From assembly GCF_023343835.1 (NCBI RefSeq), contig NC_064440.1, positions 35,471,537 through 35,535,536 on the forward strand: a stretch of 64,000 bases of DNA. The letters run 5' to 3'. The position numbers and the translations under genes are program-made. The notes beneath the pieces were generated by a model. The model had not been told where the DNA came from, made no database searches, and was given only the letters and a program-made list of their open reading frames with translations. This document shows positions 13,101 to 24,616 of this stretch, one piece after another; the stretch's first letter is position 1; every line of letters begins with the position of its first letter. This DNA comes from Lagopus muta (lineage: Eukaryota > Chordata > Aves > Galliformes > Phasianidae).

Positions 13101-14251
13101 AGTAAAATTGAAACCCCACAGTCTTACAGGCTTGAGACAGGGATGGGGACCGGGGCAGGGGCAAGGCACGTTTAAGGCCTAATAGCCAATCATAGAATCC
13201 GAGGGATAAAACAGAAGGCAAAGTGTTGGTTTTCAGAAGACAAGAAAGGAAGCTGCAGGATGTGACTCCCCAAATGCACTCTGCTGGCTCACAGCTTAGG
13301 GTGCAGCTCAGCAATGCTGCCTGTGAGTGCATCCCTCTCAGACCAATCAGGTACCCCACTTGTGGCCTTCGGATGGTATTAATGATGAAATGAGGTATTA
13401 GTGAGCCATTACAATGTGCTCTTCCGCACCTCCTGGACACTACCACAACCCCACTTGGCTTCACAACCGATTTCCTCTTGTGTGTTCTCCTGGGAACCAT
13501 GGACATCAGAGCACTGGGGAGCTCTGTGTCTGCCTGGTGCTTGGGTAGGCCTCCAGATAGGCCAGGCTCAGGCTAACTGCAGTGCATAGTGCATCACAGC
13601 ATTCACATAAGGATTTCCCCATCACCCACAACATCAGTAGAGTGCGGAAGGAGGCAGCAAATGGAGGAGGCACGTGGGCCATTGAGCCTGTTCTCCAGAG
13701 AAGAGTGGCGTGGTACTGGCTTTCCAGCTTAGATACCACAGTAATAACAACTGGGGAAAGAAACCCTTTTGGGTTTCTTTCAAATCACAACCCCTGCAAA
13801 GGTCCAGCTGAGCTTTCCTAATTGCCATAGCAAGGAAAGGGTTTACTAAGGAGCTATGGGAGGCCAGCTCTACCTCCCTGTGTCCCCCACCTGGTCTGGT
13901 TACACCTAACAGCATCCACAGAGCACAGGCATGGGCCAGAGGTCACCACTACGACCCTACAAACAGCTGCTGATACTTACAGGGCATGGTCATATCCAGT
14001 TCAACGCTGGCTGGAAGTCGCAGTCTGCAGGTCATAACCCCTCCAGGCTGTTGGAGATACTCTATGCTCTGCCTCCCTTTTTCCTGCCCAATCCTGGCTT
14101 CCCTCCTTGCTATTGCAGCTGTGGTGCAGTGCTGATGAGACAGAACTTCATCCAGTCTCAGTAATTTCCCAGCAATTAGTTTGAGTTACCAGAGCAAGGA
14201 CACCAATGTTTTCTCTGGTGGCTGTTGAGTCAGGTTCGACTCAACCACAAG
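4122..14251. other. Intergenic, no gene recognised
   Basis: Ten kilobases with no recognised gene, CR1 or splice-compatible conserved exon. Homopolymer T tracts occur at 6424-6446 and 10474-10492. The longest open frames (179 codons at 5445-5984 and 197 codons at 8816-9409, both minus) have no recognisable motif and are about what chance allows. Regulatory elements of HDAC4 or of distant TWIST2 could lie here but cannot be seen from one sequence. Confidence 0.5.
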
Positions 14252-14374
14252 TATGCTGGACTGGGCTCTGAGCAACCTGGCCTAGCTGTAGGTGTCCCTG
14301 TTCATTGCAGGGCAGTTGAACTAGATGACCTTTAATGGTCCCTTCCAACTCAAGCAAATCTATGATTCTGTGCT
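14252..14374 (+). mobile_element. CR1 3'-end fragment
   Basis: GGACTGGGCTCTGAGCAACC, then GTTGAACTAGATGACCTTTA, then CCTTCCAACTCAAGC and CTATGATTCTGTG mark the end of a plus-strand CR1. Confidence 0.82.
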
Positions 14375-14561
14375 GGTGAATACAGGTGACTCTGGTACGT
14401 GTGAGTACTGAGCCTTTTGCTCTGGGGTGGGAGATGTGCCCTGCTCCCCATGGCATCTCTTTAGCTCCCAGAACATCTTGTTGCAAGAGGGAACACAGGA
14501 GCCCATGACTTCAGTGTCTGATCCAAACTCTACTAACACTGCCATTGTAGATAGAAAAATA

Positions 14562-14775
14562 GAATCCTAGAATCACCAAGGTTGGAGAAGACCTCCAAGA
14601 TCATCCAGCCCAACCGTCCACCTATCACAAATATTTCCCCCTAAACCATGTCCCTCAGTTCAACATCTAACCGTGTCTTGAACACCTCCAGGGGCTGTGA
14701 CTCCACCACCTCCCTGGGCAGCCCGTTCCAGTGCTGACCACACTTTTGGAGAAGATTTCCTAATGTTCAACACGA
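14562..14775 (-). mobile_element. CR1 3'-end fragment
   Basis: The reverse complement of a CR1 tail: ATAGAATCCTAGAATCACC, GGTTGGAGAAGACCTCC, CCAGCCCAACCGTCC and GGCAGCCCGTTCCAGTGCTG. It lies about 190 bp from the plus-strand copy at 14252, so the two converge with their 3' ends facing each other. Confidence 0.88.
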
Positions 14776-16464
14776 AAAGGGCTTGCATTCATTCCCTTGC
14801 CTTCCTCCTCTCTTCTGGTTCCTTTGGAACATGGGTTGTTGCTTCCCACACTCCTGGCCTGAAGCCAGCACAACAGGCCCTGTGCTCCCAGCTGGGTGCT
14901 CTTGTGATAAATCTTCACTGGAGGCAATAACATTCAAACCAAGCACCAAAACCTATTGTGTAAAACTACTATACCTCACAGGCCACCCTTGGGTCAACAG
15001 CAATACCCAGAAGTGGCCACTGAGGGAAGGTGAACAAAGCTGGATGATGAAACCCAAACTGGACTTATGTTGTTCTGTGATTACAGGCTCCCGAAGCCAG
15101 TGCTGCAAATAGATCACAGAGAGCTGACTGAAGGATTTCTCTACAGATGCATGGATGGTAATGAATTTATTCATTACTTCATTGCAGTCAACTTTGGTTT
15201 TAGTGAGGTCCCAGATCTCCATGGTCCCCCATCCAAGATGGCATAATGACTTCAGGGCAGGCAAGCAGTTCTCTCACTGCAGGACTCAGCAAGCTGTAAA
15301 AATGTAGTAGGGAGGGAGAGCTCTCCAATGAATGCAGCACTCCTCTGGCACCAGAAAATGCACGGGGACCTGATAGGAGCAGCCCCATGGCACCACCAGC
15401 AAGGACAGCACACTGGCTGGAGGAAGGAAGTGCAGTGAGCCTGCAAATCTCCTTCTCATGATGTTTTTACAAGAACAGGTCTTTACTTCAGGATACCACT
15501 TTCCAGAAAGTGCTGTGCTTGTACATCCCTGTCCTTCCATCCCCCAGCACTCTTTCCTTGCTAACACAAGCTTTGAGGAACCACTGGAAAGCAGGAGCCG
15601 GACTTCTCACTGAGCTCTTCCCTGCTCCCCACCAGCTGCATCCCTGCTTACTGACTCCACCACAGAGGACAGCTTTTATCGGCAGGCACACGAGGAAGCA
15701 GAGAGCTCTGCAGTGGAGTAGTTGGTTGCTTGACTTCATCACTAGCAAACTGTTCAATATTTTGCTCATTTGTGTGCGTGTACAATTATCCCGTGGGTCA
15801 CCGAAACAATTCACTGAGCTCTGAAGAGTGCCAGCCATTCTGCTCGGTTGTGGGAGCTCAAAGCAGCCTCCCCCCAGAAATACTCCATATATCTTCTCAA
15901 GGTGATGGGGTGGGGCGCTGGTGTAATCAGAGTTTCCCCTTTTATCTCTCACAGATCTGTCCGAGCAGCTCTGGACTCCATCAGCCCCGTGATATCATTT
16001 CCTTGGCACGGCTGCCGCCGGCTTTATTTTTGCTAGTTTTAATCCTGTAAACACTCACAAGGAATCACAGCGAGCCCTTGGGGAAGTGCTTTTTCCTCCT
16101 CCCCTCCTCTTCAGAAGAGCTGCCCATTCGTCAGAGCTCACTGGGAGGAAGAGGAGGGACAGGATGCCGAAGGCAAAGCAGTTGGGGAAGGACCGCGCTG
16201 TGGTTCCTCCTGGTGTGACGGAGCAGCGAGGACAATCTTGACGGCTATGGAAAATAAACAAGTCCAAGGACAAAGGAGCCAGCTGGGTTCTCTGCCAGCC
16301 GGATGGTTTCTAATCTTTTATTTTCTCTGGTTGTTGATGCATTTATTGAAAAGGCTTTTCCTGGATGTGTCAAGAAGCACTGAGAAGCTCAGGGCAGCCA
16401 ACACCCAGCTGGGACCATCCCTCACCCGACAGTGCTGTACTGGTTACTTAAAAAAACAAGGCTG
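14776..16464. other. Intergenic, nothing recognised
   Basis: No recognised repeat or gene; all frames lack domain signatures. Confidence 0.5.
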
Positions 16465-16687
16465 ACAGGATGGATATTAGGAACAATTTCTTCTCAGAAA
16501 GGGGAGTAAAGCACTGGCACAGTTGCCCAGGGAATGGTGGGGTCACTGTCACTGGAGATGTTCCAAAACCATGGGGATGTGGCACTAAGGGATGTGGGCA
16601 GTGGGCAAAGTGGGGTGGGATGGGGTTGAATTTGGGGATCTGAGAGGTCTTTTCCAACTGGAATGATTCCATAGTTCTATGACTCTA
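16465..16687 (+). mobile_element. CR1 3'-end fragment
   Basis: GGATATTAGGAACAATTTCT, CATGGGGATGTGGCACTAAG and GGTCTTTTCCAACTGGAATG, ending in ATTCCATAGTTCTATGACTC, give a plus-strand CR1 of the same type as the copies at 540 and 58485. Confidence 0.88.
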
Positions 16688-17824
16688 GGACAGAGGGAAG
16701 GAAAAGCGCCTCTAAGCACCTTAAAGATTTTGGTACAAACAAATCTCCCAGAGCACTCTGGGAGCTGGGAAGATTAACATTCCTTAACAAGGGAGGCAGA
16801 GGAGGGGCAAAGCAGCACCCTCCTGCGAGTCCCACCTTCCTGTGTCATCCCCTGTTGCCATCTGGCAGATTTACTGGACCCAGTAACGTTGCTCCCACTG
16901 ATACAATGAGGAATTGCAGGCAGGGCTGTATTTCCTCCTTAATGTTGCTTCCATGCCAGAAAAGTTCAGGTCTGGGTCAGATTTTTACATAAATTTATCC
17001 ATATAAAAATGCATATATATATATATGCATATGCACAAATGTATCTTTCTTTCTTCTTTCCAACTGATTTCTACTTTTCCCCATCTAAGGACTCGTTCAT
17101 CCTCGCCTCCCCATGAAACCTCATTGGTTTCAGCAGTAAGTGATGTCCAAGCCCATTCTGTTGGGACAGTAAGCCCAAAAAGCTGTTCATAGGTGAATTT
17201 TGTTAGTAGTATAGGCTCCTAGCACTGCTACTTCTCTATTAATTAGAGGTCTGACGGCAGTCTGGTGGTGTTGGTAATGCTTCTCATGGCTAAAGTCTTT
17301 GGGATCATAATTTGGGGCACATCCTTAGGGGAATGTATCGCCCCCACTGATTAAGGATTTCTGTTTCTCTTCCATTTGACCCTGGGGCTCAGGGAAATTT
17401 TCAGTCACAGTGCTCACAGGTTTTCTGCTGCTCAGAATTAACTACACCTGCCTGGTGGAGGGATGCAAGCTTTACCCAGAGGATTTTCTCAGCCGAGGGC
17501 CTGTTGTCTGGGCACAAATAGGTGTTTAAATCTGCATTTCTTCAGCCTCTCTCTTTAGATCTCACGAAGCACATGGCAGTGACTTCCTGTGCATGGCTCA
17601 TATTGTCTCAGGTGCCACTTTCTCATGTCCCGTGCTACGTAAATCCTTTCCTGCTGGTACAATCTAACCCACCCTGCTTATTCCTTCTTACCGGTGTTGA
17701 GCAAGAGGTCATTTTAAGACACATCTCAGTGTTGTTTCCTGTGACAGGGAGGTGACTCGTGTTCCCTGTGGTTGGAAGGCCTGATGGAGCCAGGACAGAG
17801 GGACATTACCTGCATCCCCATTCC
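16688..17824. other. Intergenic with a short TA repeat
   Basis: It contains an alternating AT stretch flanked by GCAT at about 17011-17032, forming a palindrome. Nothing else was recognised. Confidence 0.5.
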
Positions 17825-17892
17825 CCAAGCACGTTTGACTTGATGATCCTTATGGGTCCCTTCCCACTCAGGATGTTCTACAATTCTACGCT
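17825..17892 (+). mobile_element. Short CR1 3' end
   Basis: TTGACTTGATGATCCTTATG, GGTCCCTTCCCACTCAGG and TTCTACAATTCTAC resemble the last 70 bp of a plus-strand CR1. It is diverged, and more CR1 may extend to its left. Confidence 0.6.
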
Positions 17893-20800
17893 CCATCTGC
17901 TGCTGGAGACCCCAACCTCCCCCCGCCAAGCTGAACAGGGTGAGCACCTTCCTCCTCCTCACAGAACAGGAGGTGGAATCAGAGATCAGAGCTCCTGGCT
18001 GATTCCTCCTCCAACTCGTGCTGTCCATATTTTCATGAACACGTTCTTGACCGCGGAAACCTGGATCACACCGCCAGGAGGGGAAGGAAAGGACTTGCTG
18101 TACTTGAGACACTCCAGCTCCATTGTGAGGAGAGAGTTCTTGTTAAATACGAGGCTGTTCCCTTGACAGAACAGCAGGAGCCTTTGCCTCTCCAAACACC
18201 ATCCCAGACCAAGTCACACACCTCCTCACCGAAGCCTGGCTGTAAGCTGCCTTTTCCCACAATTTCAGAGCTTTACAGTCAGCGTTCCTCATTTTCCATG
18301 TCATTAATCTCCACGGGCCTCAGTTCCAAGCAGGCTGGAGGCCAGGTCCTGCCAGACAGATTTCAAGTGAAATCCAAGTTGTCTGGAAAAAAAAAAAAAA
18401 AAAATCAGCTAAAAATGTGAAAAGCACGTGAACCATCAGCTGCCCAGCAGGGCCAGGGGGAGGCTGCCCAAGCGCACAGATGGCTTGAGAGGCAATCAGA
18501 GAACCTCTTCAGAGGCAATCAGAGGACTTTTCCAGCAACCAACCAACCACCAACCAACCAAATACTGGTCGGGTTAACATATTTTTGTTATTTTGCCTGG
18601 GAAAAAAAAGACTGGGAGAATATTTTTAAGTTTCTCAATTAGGATTTTCTTGCTTTGAGAACTTCCATGGAGCATTGCAAGCCAATACATTTTTCAGAGC
18701 ATATTTTCACAGTAATTTCTTTCTCATCTCCTCCTTTTGACCTTTGTCTGAGCTGCTCTGCCATGAAGCTCCAGTTCCCCAAGGTCCAAGAACTGAGGAA
18801 GAGGCAGACAAGAATTCCTTCAGATGGGGAGAGGGAAACACAGAAAACCAGTCCTGCAGTGGGATAAGGGGAAAGGAGAAAACTCTCTTTCAAGGACATC
18901 TCTAAGAGGTGTCTCGTAGACACCAACACCATGAGCAATTCCGACCCTCACCTCTTGTTCCGCAGATGACACAGAGCTTGCCATCTTTTGGGCATCTGCC
19001 ATAAATCTGGGATTCTAGGCAAGAAGTCCACCTGCTTCTGGGAGGTCTTTTGTTCTCAGGGACTTCTTTCTGGCACCTCCACCCTGACAAGATGGCCCTC
19101 GGGGTTTTGGCGTGGGATTTGTTCAGCCTCTCCATTGACCCTTGATCTCATGCCAGTGCCACTGGGATGTCCCTCTGGCAGGGCTGGCTCCTTGCAGTGC
19201 TGCGCGGGTACCTGCTGCCCGCCCTGCTGATGAACTGGGGAAGCAAGCTGCTCTGGATTCTAGAATGTAATCATGGCTCAGTGTTTTCAGGCGAGTGGGA
19301 GGCTGTGAGCCACGAATCCCCGTGGCTGCATGTTATATTTCTCCCTGCAGAAACAACTGCTGACATGGTTCGGCTAGAGGAGTTTCATGGCGCTGCACCA
19401 GGAATAAATTGCTAAAAAGAGCAGCAGCACCAGCGTGCTGAGCCGGGATCCTTCAGAACAGGAGCTTTGGCACACTGTGGTGTGATCCATCGTGCCAGCC
19501 CTTGGAGCAAGGCTGGGATGCACTTTGGAGGAATCCTAATGGACTCTGCAGACACTTTGCTGCACTGCTGCATCGCTCTTCCTCCCCCCCCGGCGTCCTC
19601 CCAGGCCCCTTCAGAACAGAGTTTGGAAGCAGCCTTGTGATGCTTAAGTCCTTAAGCCCTGCCTTTCTCAACTCATAAAGGGAACCAAAAGGAATTGTTT
19701 TGAAATAACAGTGCAAATCAAATTACCCGTCACAGATAAGGGGGAGAGAGGTGAAATATGAAAAGGCTTTAGATGAAAGAAGAATTAGCCTGCAACCCAC
19801 AAGGAATAACTCAATTCAAGTCTCATTTTCAGCACCCCCAGAATCTGGCGCACCAGAGGTCCCTAATGAAGCCCAGCAGATAAACCTGGCCAAGGCAATT
19901 TGTTACAGCACTGAACACAGAGCCATTTCACCAACCACATGCTAAGCATCAACCGTCGCATAAAATGGGAAAAGTATATCAACCTATTAGAAGCCATCAT
20001 CAATCAGTGCAGAGGAAACCAAACCGCCCTTGTTGGGTTCCAGCCATGGGAAGCCACGCTGTGGTTTGTGCTCACAGACATCCAGCAGCCTTGTGAGCAT
20101 CCTCCCATGCTGCATCCCCCAGGCGTGGGGTTGGGGACCTGCAGATGTCCCCAGCGGAACCTGGGACGGAAAGGGATGGAGGCTGCAAGGCTTCTCCTCT
20201 TGGCTGCAGCAATATCAGCCCAGGACTCCTCAGACTTGGCAGGGTTACTGGTGGGCTTGGGATGCACCAAGGCCTACTGGGCAGGGGGGATAGGCAGGGA
20301 CCCTCCTCAGCGCTGGGACCCACCTGGTTTGTAAGCAGCCCCCAGATCCACACGGATTCCTGCCGAGCCTACTGACGGGCAGCTGCTAAGCTGAGCTGGC
20401 TGCGTTATTCACGGGGATTGGGAGGATTGCAGAAATTGCTCTGTGCAGTGGGGAAGGAGGGATTTTGTTTTTCTTCTCCGTCAAACTAAAACACGTAATT
20501 GAAGAGTGAAATTTGGAAAGCTTTCTCAAGGACTCTAGATATTTAATCCGCTTTAAAACACGGGAATTGCTCCCCGTTCTCTGCCTTATTTAATGGGAAA
20601 CAGGTCTCTTGCTCCCGCAGCCCTTCTGTAACTGCTGACCGTTTGATAATTCTGCCTTGACACAAAGACAAATGCACTGTGCTGTCTGTACATGCATCCC
20701 CAGATCCTCCCAAATAAAATAAAAGGTTATTTTTCCTTTAACATACATTGAATTTGCAGATTCTAAACCTTTCCTTTCATGAACAGCAACTTAGCAGAAT

Positions 20801-20925
20801 GGAGACCACAAGGAGCAGAAATTGTGGCTTCAGCACATGCTCCAGAGCTGCTCTCCTTGCACATATGGAAGATGCCTAGGCAGTGTGCCATCACCCCCAG
20901 GTGGCTTCCCAGATTTCTACACAGA
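17893..20925. other. Intergenic with simple tracts
   Basis: It contains an 18-base A tract at 18387-18404 and a CCAA-type repeat at 18537-18560. No gene was recognised; the longest frames (about 131 codons) look random. Confidence 0.5.
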
Positions 20926-21190
20926 GCCATAGAGCAGTCATTTAGGGTCTGTGTCCTTTAAGATCAGAAGTCCAACTATCAAATTGACTTACTGAGTCCT
21001 ATGGCTCTTGGTGCCACAACCACATCTCTCAAATACATCAAAGTCTCCCATCACCTCTCTGAGCAGCCCCTTCCAATCCCTGACCACTCTCTCCACAAAG
21101 AAAGTCTAACATGCAACCTAAACCTCCCCAATGCAACTCGAGGCCATCTTTTTCACATCCCATTTCCTGTCACCTGTGAAAAGAGACTCC
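20926..21190 (-). mobile_element. Diverged CR1 fragment
   Basis: The order CATAGAG..., AAGATCAGAAGTCCAACTA, TGAGCAGCCCCTTCCAATCC, CTGACCACTCTCTCCACAAA and CAACCTAAACCTCCCC matches the reverse complement of a CR1 3' region, but many substitutions show it is old. Confidence 0.7.
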
Positions 21191-22336
21191 TCACCTATCC
21201 TTATAACCACCAAAGAGAAATCCCACAGACAAACCCAGCGAGTCCCCACAAAATACAGAGATGATTGCTTTTTTTTCTCAAAGCCCGTAATTAGTTCTTC
21301 TGGACTTGCTTCTTCTCTGCTGAAACTTTTCATTAGCACAGCCTGGGAGAGGCTTTATTTGCACAGCCATGAAATATGAATATATTCTCAGCAGGCACTG
21401 TTTGTGCAAAGTTTGCTGTTGCAAAACAGGGCAGACAGTGGCTTCCTCACAACCTATGGAGGTTTCCCTTTTATCTCTCACTCAGTTATTAGAACATATC
21501 TAGTGGTTGGCAACCCAGCTTGCAGTGGGGTGCTGAAACCTGATGATCCTTGAGGGGACCTTTATTTAAAGCACAGTCTTGACTTCCTCTTCCTCCTTTA
21601 AAGATAATCAGGTGCTGCTGGTCCCATAGACACCAAAGGAGGCACTGTCACAGACTGTCCTCCAAAACTCCAAACCTGACCCTTCTAAGAATCCTCCCTC
21701 CACCATCCCAGCTTGTTGGGTCTCAAGCCCATCACTCAGCAGTGGGCATTTATGAGAGCCCAAAATGCACATCTGGCTTTGCAGAACGAGACCTGGGGCT
21801 TCTTAAAACATTAACAGCTTCTGATGAGCATGCTGCACCCATACTGAAGATGTATCTGAGCATGCTTCACTCTGCCATCTCCAGCCCTCAGCCCCAGGGC
21901 CAGATCACCCCATGGTGGCAATCTGCAGCTCCTGAGGCCCTTCCCACCTTGCTGTGAACTCTGGAACGCTGTTCTGAGGGCTGCCCTCCAGGGCAGATGG
22001 CATCAGGCTTGTTCTGCAGCAGTTTGCACATGATGGATCTCTCCACTCTGCAGATGTAAACGAGCCTCAGCTCAAGCAGGAGCCCCAGGGACTTGTCTTC
22101 TCCATCCAGGAGAATGAAAATGATCCCAACAATGAAAGTATGAAATGCACGGTCTGAAGTGCAGCTTGCCTTGAGGTCAGATGATGCTTCTGCTGATGAG
22201 TGGGGAAACAGGATTTTGAATGGTTCAGAGAGCTCCAGACACAAGAAGAAAAAGACAGAGGCTAAAAGAAAGAAAAAAGGGTGAGTCTGCTGCACGCACT
22301 GAGATCCTCAGCCCTGCTCCTGGGGAAACCCATGAA
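21191..22336. other. Intergenic, nothing recognised
   Basis: No gene or repeat family was recognised between two minus-strand CR1 pieces. The 135-codon minus frame at 21888-22295 has no domain signature. Confidence 0.5.
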
Positions 22337-22420
22337 GGAATCACAGAATCATAACATGGCTTGGGTTGGAAGGGGCCTCAAGGATCTTCAAGCTCCAACC
22401 CGCCTGCTCCATGCATTCAA
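22337..22420 (-). mobile_element. Short CR1 3' end
   Basis: GGAATCACAGAATCATAACA, GGTTGGAAGGGGCCTCAAGG and AGCTCCAACCC mark the reverse complement of a truncated CR1 tail. Confidence 0.8.
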
Positions 22421-22726
22421 GTCCTCCAAGACAGGATCCTCTTGAGAGTGGAGCCACTCCCAAAAGCCAGCCCTCGTCAGCTCCTCTCTCCCAAAGGACG
22501 ACACACCTGTGGTTTCATTTGCAGTGAGTGAATGGGACGTGCCACGACCCTGAAAATGTGCTGTGGGACTGCATGGATGCACTGCAGCTTTCACAGAGAT
22601 CTTTTTTTCTTCTTACAGACTCTGCATGCAGATGGCTGGAAACAGAAAGGAGACTGGGCAGAAGCTGCAGCAATTCTCTTTGCATGGATATCATGGTATA
22701 CACCTGGATGTGGGCAGATCAAACAT

Positions 22727-22892
22727 CACAGAATGGTCTGGGTTAAAAGGTGCCTTAAAGCCCATCAATTTCTAACCCCCCTGCTGTGGACTGGCTGCCT
22801 CCCACCAGCTCAGGCTGCCCAGGGCCCCATCCAACCTGGGCCCTGAGCATCTCCAGGGATGGGGCACCGGCTCTCCGGGCAGCCTGTTATGA
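22727..22892 (-). mobile_element. CR1 3'-end fragment just past the HDAC4 poly(A) site
   Basis: ATCACAGAATGGTCTGGGTT, AAGCCCATCAATTTCTAACC, GCCCAGGGCCCCATCCAACC and GGGCACCGGCTCTCCGGGC give a minus-strand CR1 in the same orientation as HDAC4. It ends about 70-90 bp beyond the inferred mRNA 3' end. Confidence 0.82.
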
Positions 22893-22954
22893 TGTCAAAC
22901 ACGACACAAACCCGAAAGCATCGGATGAGAAAAAAGATCAGGCACAGAAACAAA

Positions 22955-22990
22955 GGTGTTACTATAATTAACTTTTTCTTTTTATTTACA
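22955..22990 (-). terminator. HDAC4: HDAC4 distal polyadenylation signal
   Basis: Plus-strand TTTATT at 22981-22986 is AATAAA on the mRNA. The mRNA strand downstream is T-rich and TG-containing (TTTGTTTCTGTG), as expected for a cleavage region, so cleavage is inferred near 22955-22970. The mRNA reads TGTAAATAAA here, so a Pumilio consensus element (TGTAAATA) overlaps the signal. A CR1 fragment starts within 100 bp downstream, which fits the end of constrained sequence. Confidence 0.75.
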
Positions 22991-23091
22991 CCACAAGAAT
23001 AACAAGTTGTCATAATGTGGTACAAAATACTGGACTCCTAATAAAGTTGAAATTGAAGTCGGTACTGTCAGAGAAAGACACCATTGGCCAG

Positions 23092-23225
23092 TTAAAAAAA
23101 AACAAAACAAAACAAAAAAAAAAAGAAACCAACAACAACAACAACAAAAAACCCCACGAAACCAAAAAGAGAGAAAAGAGGAAAAATAAAAAAATAAAAA
23201 AAAAAAAAAACAAGCAAAAACAAGA
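23092..23225. repeat. A-rich tract (U-rich in HDAC4 mRNA)
   Basis: Roughly 130 bp dominated by A runs, CAA and AAC units. On the mRNA this is a long U-rich element about 200 nt upstream of the poly(A) signal, of the kind bound by ELAVL-type proteins. Confidence 0.7.
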
Positions 23226-23989
23226 GTGAGAAAAATATTCCAACTCCATCAAGTAAAACAAAGGACCATCAGAAAATTTAGCACAAAGAATGCTACCATC
23301 ACTTAAAGAAGGGTCCATACAATAAGAGTGAAATTGTGTCTAAATTACAGCGTAAACCGGTAGCTGCTACCAATGGTGACGTCATACTGAGCATGTATAG
23401 GTATAAAGTAGAATATAATATAGTTACAACTTTTTGATACTACATATCTGTAATAAGCTCTCGGGTGAATAATGTTTCAACCCCTCCCCCCACTTTTATA
23501 TATATATTATATATATAAGTTTGTCATCCTCATAAATTGGAAAATAGCGCCTCCACTATGGAGCACAGAAAAGTGTTAATTTATTTTCTTTCAATAGGAT
23601 ACTTTTTCATCAATATCAAAGACAAAGTGAAGATGAGCTGAGAACGAGCTCAACTTCGTGACAATGAAGAAACATGATTTTCCTTTCAATGTAAAGTCTT
23701 GTTTTAAACCACAGTGTTGCACAGTACACGACTGCTTAAAGTGAAACCTAGCAAGACAGCATGTAAAAGTAATTGTAAAAAAGTTAACACAGCTGTGCTG
23801 CAGAGTTAACTCCTTAAAGTCCTCGTCATTCATCACCTCAGAATTAATGACTGCGTGTGTTGACAAAGGGTTGCATCCGACCTCCCCACCCAGCCAAGAA
23901 ATCAAAATAAAATACCCAACCAAATTAAAAAAAAAGAATAGTAATGACACAGGCAGTTAACTTTGTGTGTTCTGCGTAGCTTCCCTAAA

Positions 23990-23997
23990 AACACTGT
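23990..23997 (-). promoter_or_regulatory. miR-200a/miR-141 seed match in HDAC4 3' UTR
   Basis: The plus strand reads AACACTGT, identical to nucleotides 2-9 of miR-200a and miR-141, so the mRNA carries the complementary site. Regulation of HDAC4 by miR-200a has been reported in mammals. Confidence 0.5.
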
Positions 23998-24179
23998 TTC
24001 CACATAAATACAATAAACTCTATTATTGGTAAGTCACAAGTGCTAGATAAACGTCTTTTTCTTCTTCTTAAAATGAGAAATGTTTAAGTAGTCCTTTTTA
24101 ACTCTTTCTTAACAACAAAAAGCACGATCTCTTAAGTTCACTGAGACGTGACAAACGTTTCCCACTCTCCTTCCTTTGC

Positions 24180-24219
24180 GTGTGTGTGTGTGTGTGTGGG
24201 TGCGGGTGCGTGCGTGTGA
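24180..24219. repeat. (GT)n dinucleotide repeat in 3' UTR
   Basis: A pure GT run at 24180-24198 is followed by degenerate GTGCG units. On the HDAC4 mRNA it is a CA-rich element, the known binding class of hnRNP L. Confidence 0.85.
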
Positions 24220-24337
24220 CAAAAACGTCCCAACCTCAGTCTCCGCAAATGCCACGAGAGGAAAAAAACAACAGGAAAAAACAAAAAAAAAACAACAAAA
24301 GAAGGAAAAACAAAACAAAACCAAAAAACCAACGCAG

Positions 24338-24384
24338 CTTTTTTTTTTTTTTCTTTTTTTCTTTTTTCTTTTTTTTTTTTTTTT
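24338..24384. repeat. T-rich homopolymer tract (A-rich in mRNA)
   Basis: About 47 bp of T broken only by single C bases. On the mRNA it is an internal A-rich stretch, likely to cause false priming in oligo(dT) libraries. Confidence 0.85.
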
Positions 24385-24396
24385 CCTCCGTTTTCA

Positions 24397-24405
24397 AAGC
24401 TGCCA
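24397..24405 (-). promoter_or_regulatory. miR-22 seed match in HDAC4 3' UTR
   Basis: The plus strand reads AAGCTGCCA, identical to the first nine nucleotides of miR-22-3p, so the mRNA has a full 5'-end match. HDAC4 is a frequently reported miR-22 target. The site lies just beside a long homopolymer tract. Confidence 0.6.
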
Positions 24406-24530
24406 AGTTTGGCGTGCAAAATCTGTATACAATATAAAGACATGCCAACCTTACAGACCATGCAACCTCAAAGTGTAGGAAACTTAAAAAAATATATTCA
24501 TATATATTTATATATATATTTATATATATC

Positions 24531-24543
24531 AATGCCCATAAAA
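24531..24543 (-). promoter_or_regulatory. miR-365 seed match with extended pairing
   Basis: The plus strand reads AATGCCCATAAAA, which equals miR-365 nucleotides 2-14 except for one base. The mRNA therefore pairs through the seed and beyond it. HDAC4 has been reported as a miR-365 target in chicken chondrocytes. The pairing is seen; activity is inferred from that report. Confidence 0.6.
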
Positions 24544-24609
24544 GACGTGGGCCCAAAAAGTTTACAAAAGGAAGAATGGAATGAATACATGACCGAGACT
24601 AATAAAAAA

Positions 24610-24616
24610 GGAATGT
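24610..24616 (-). promoter_or_regulatory. miR-1/miR-206 seed match in HDAC4 3' UTR
   Basis: The mRNA strand reads ACATTCC, complementary to nucleotides 2-8 of miR-1 and miR-206. Control of HDAC4 by these muscle miRNAs is well established in mammals, where I recall two sites. Only one was found here by eye. Confidence 0.6.

Noticed and set aside
13042-13506. 154-codon minus-strand open frame
   Set aside because: No motif and no supporting features; consistent with chance.
1-22960. TWIST2 or another neighbouring gene
   Set aside because: TWIST2 lies on this side of HDAC4 in mammals, but no bHLH-coding sequence or any other recognised exon was seen.
23010-23318. Phe/Leu-rich possible membrane protein on the minus strand
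   Set aside because: The hydrophobic run is a translation of a U-rich tract in the 3' UTR.
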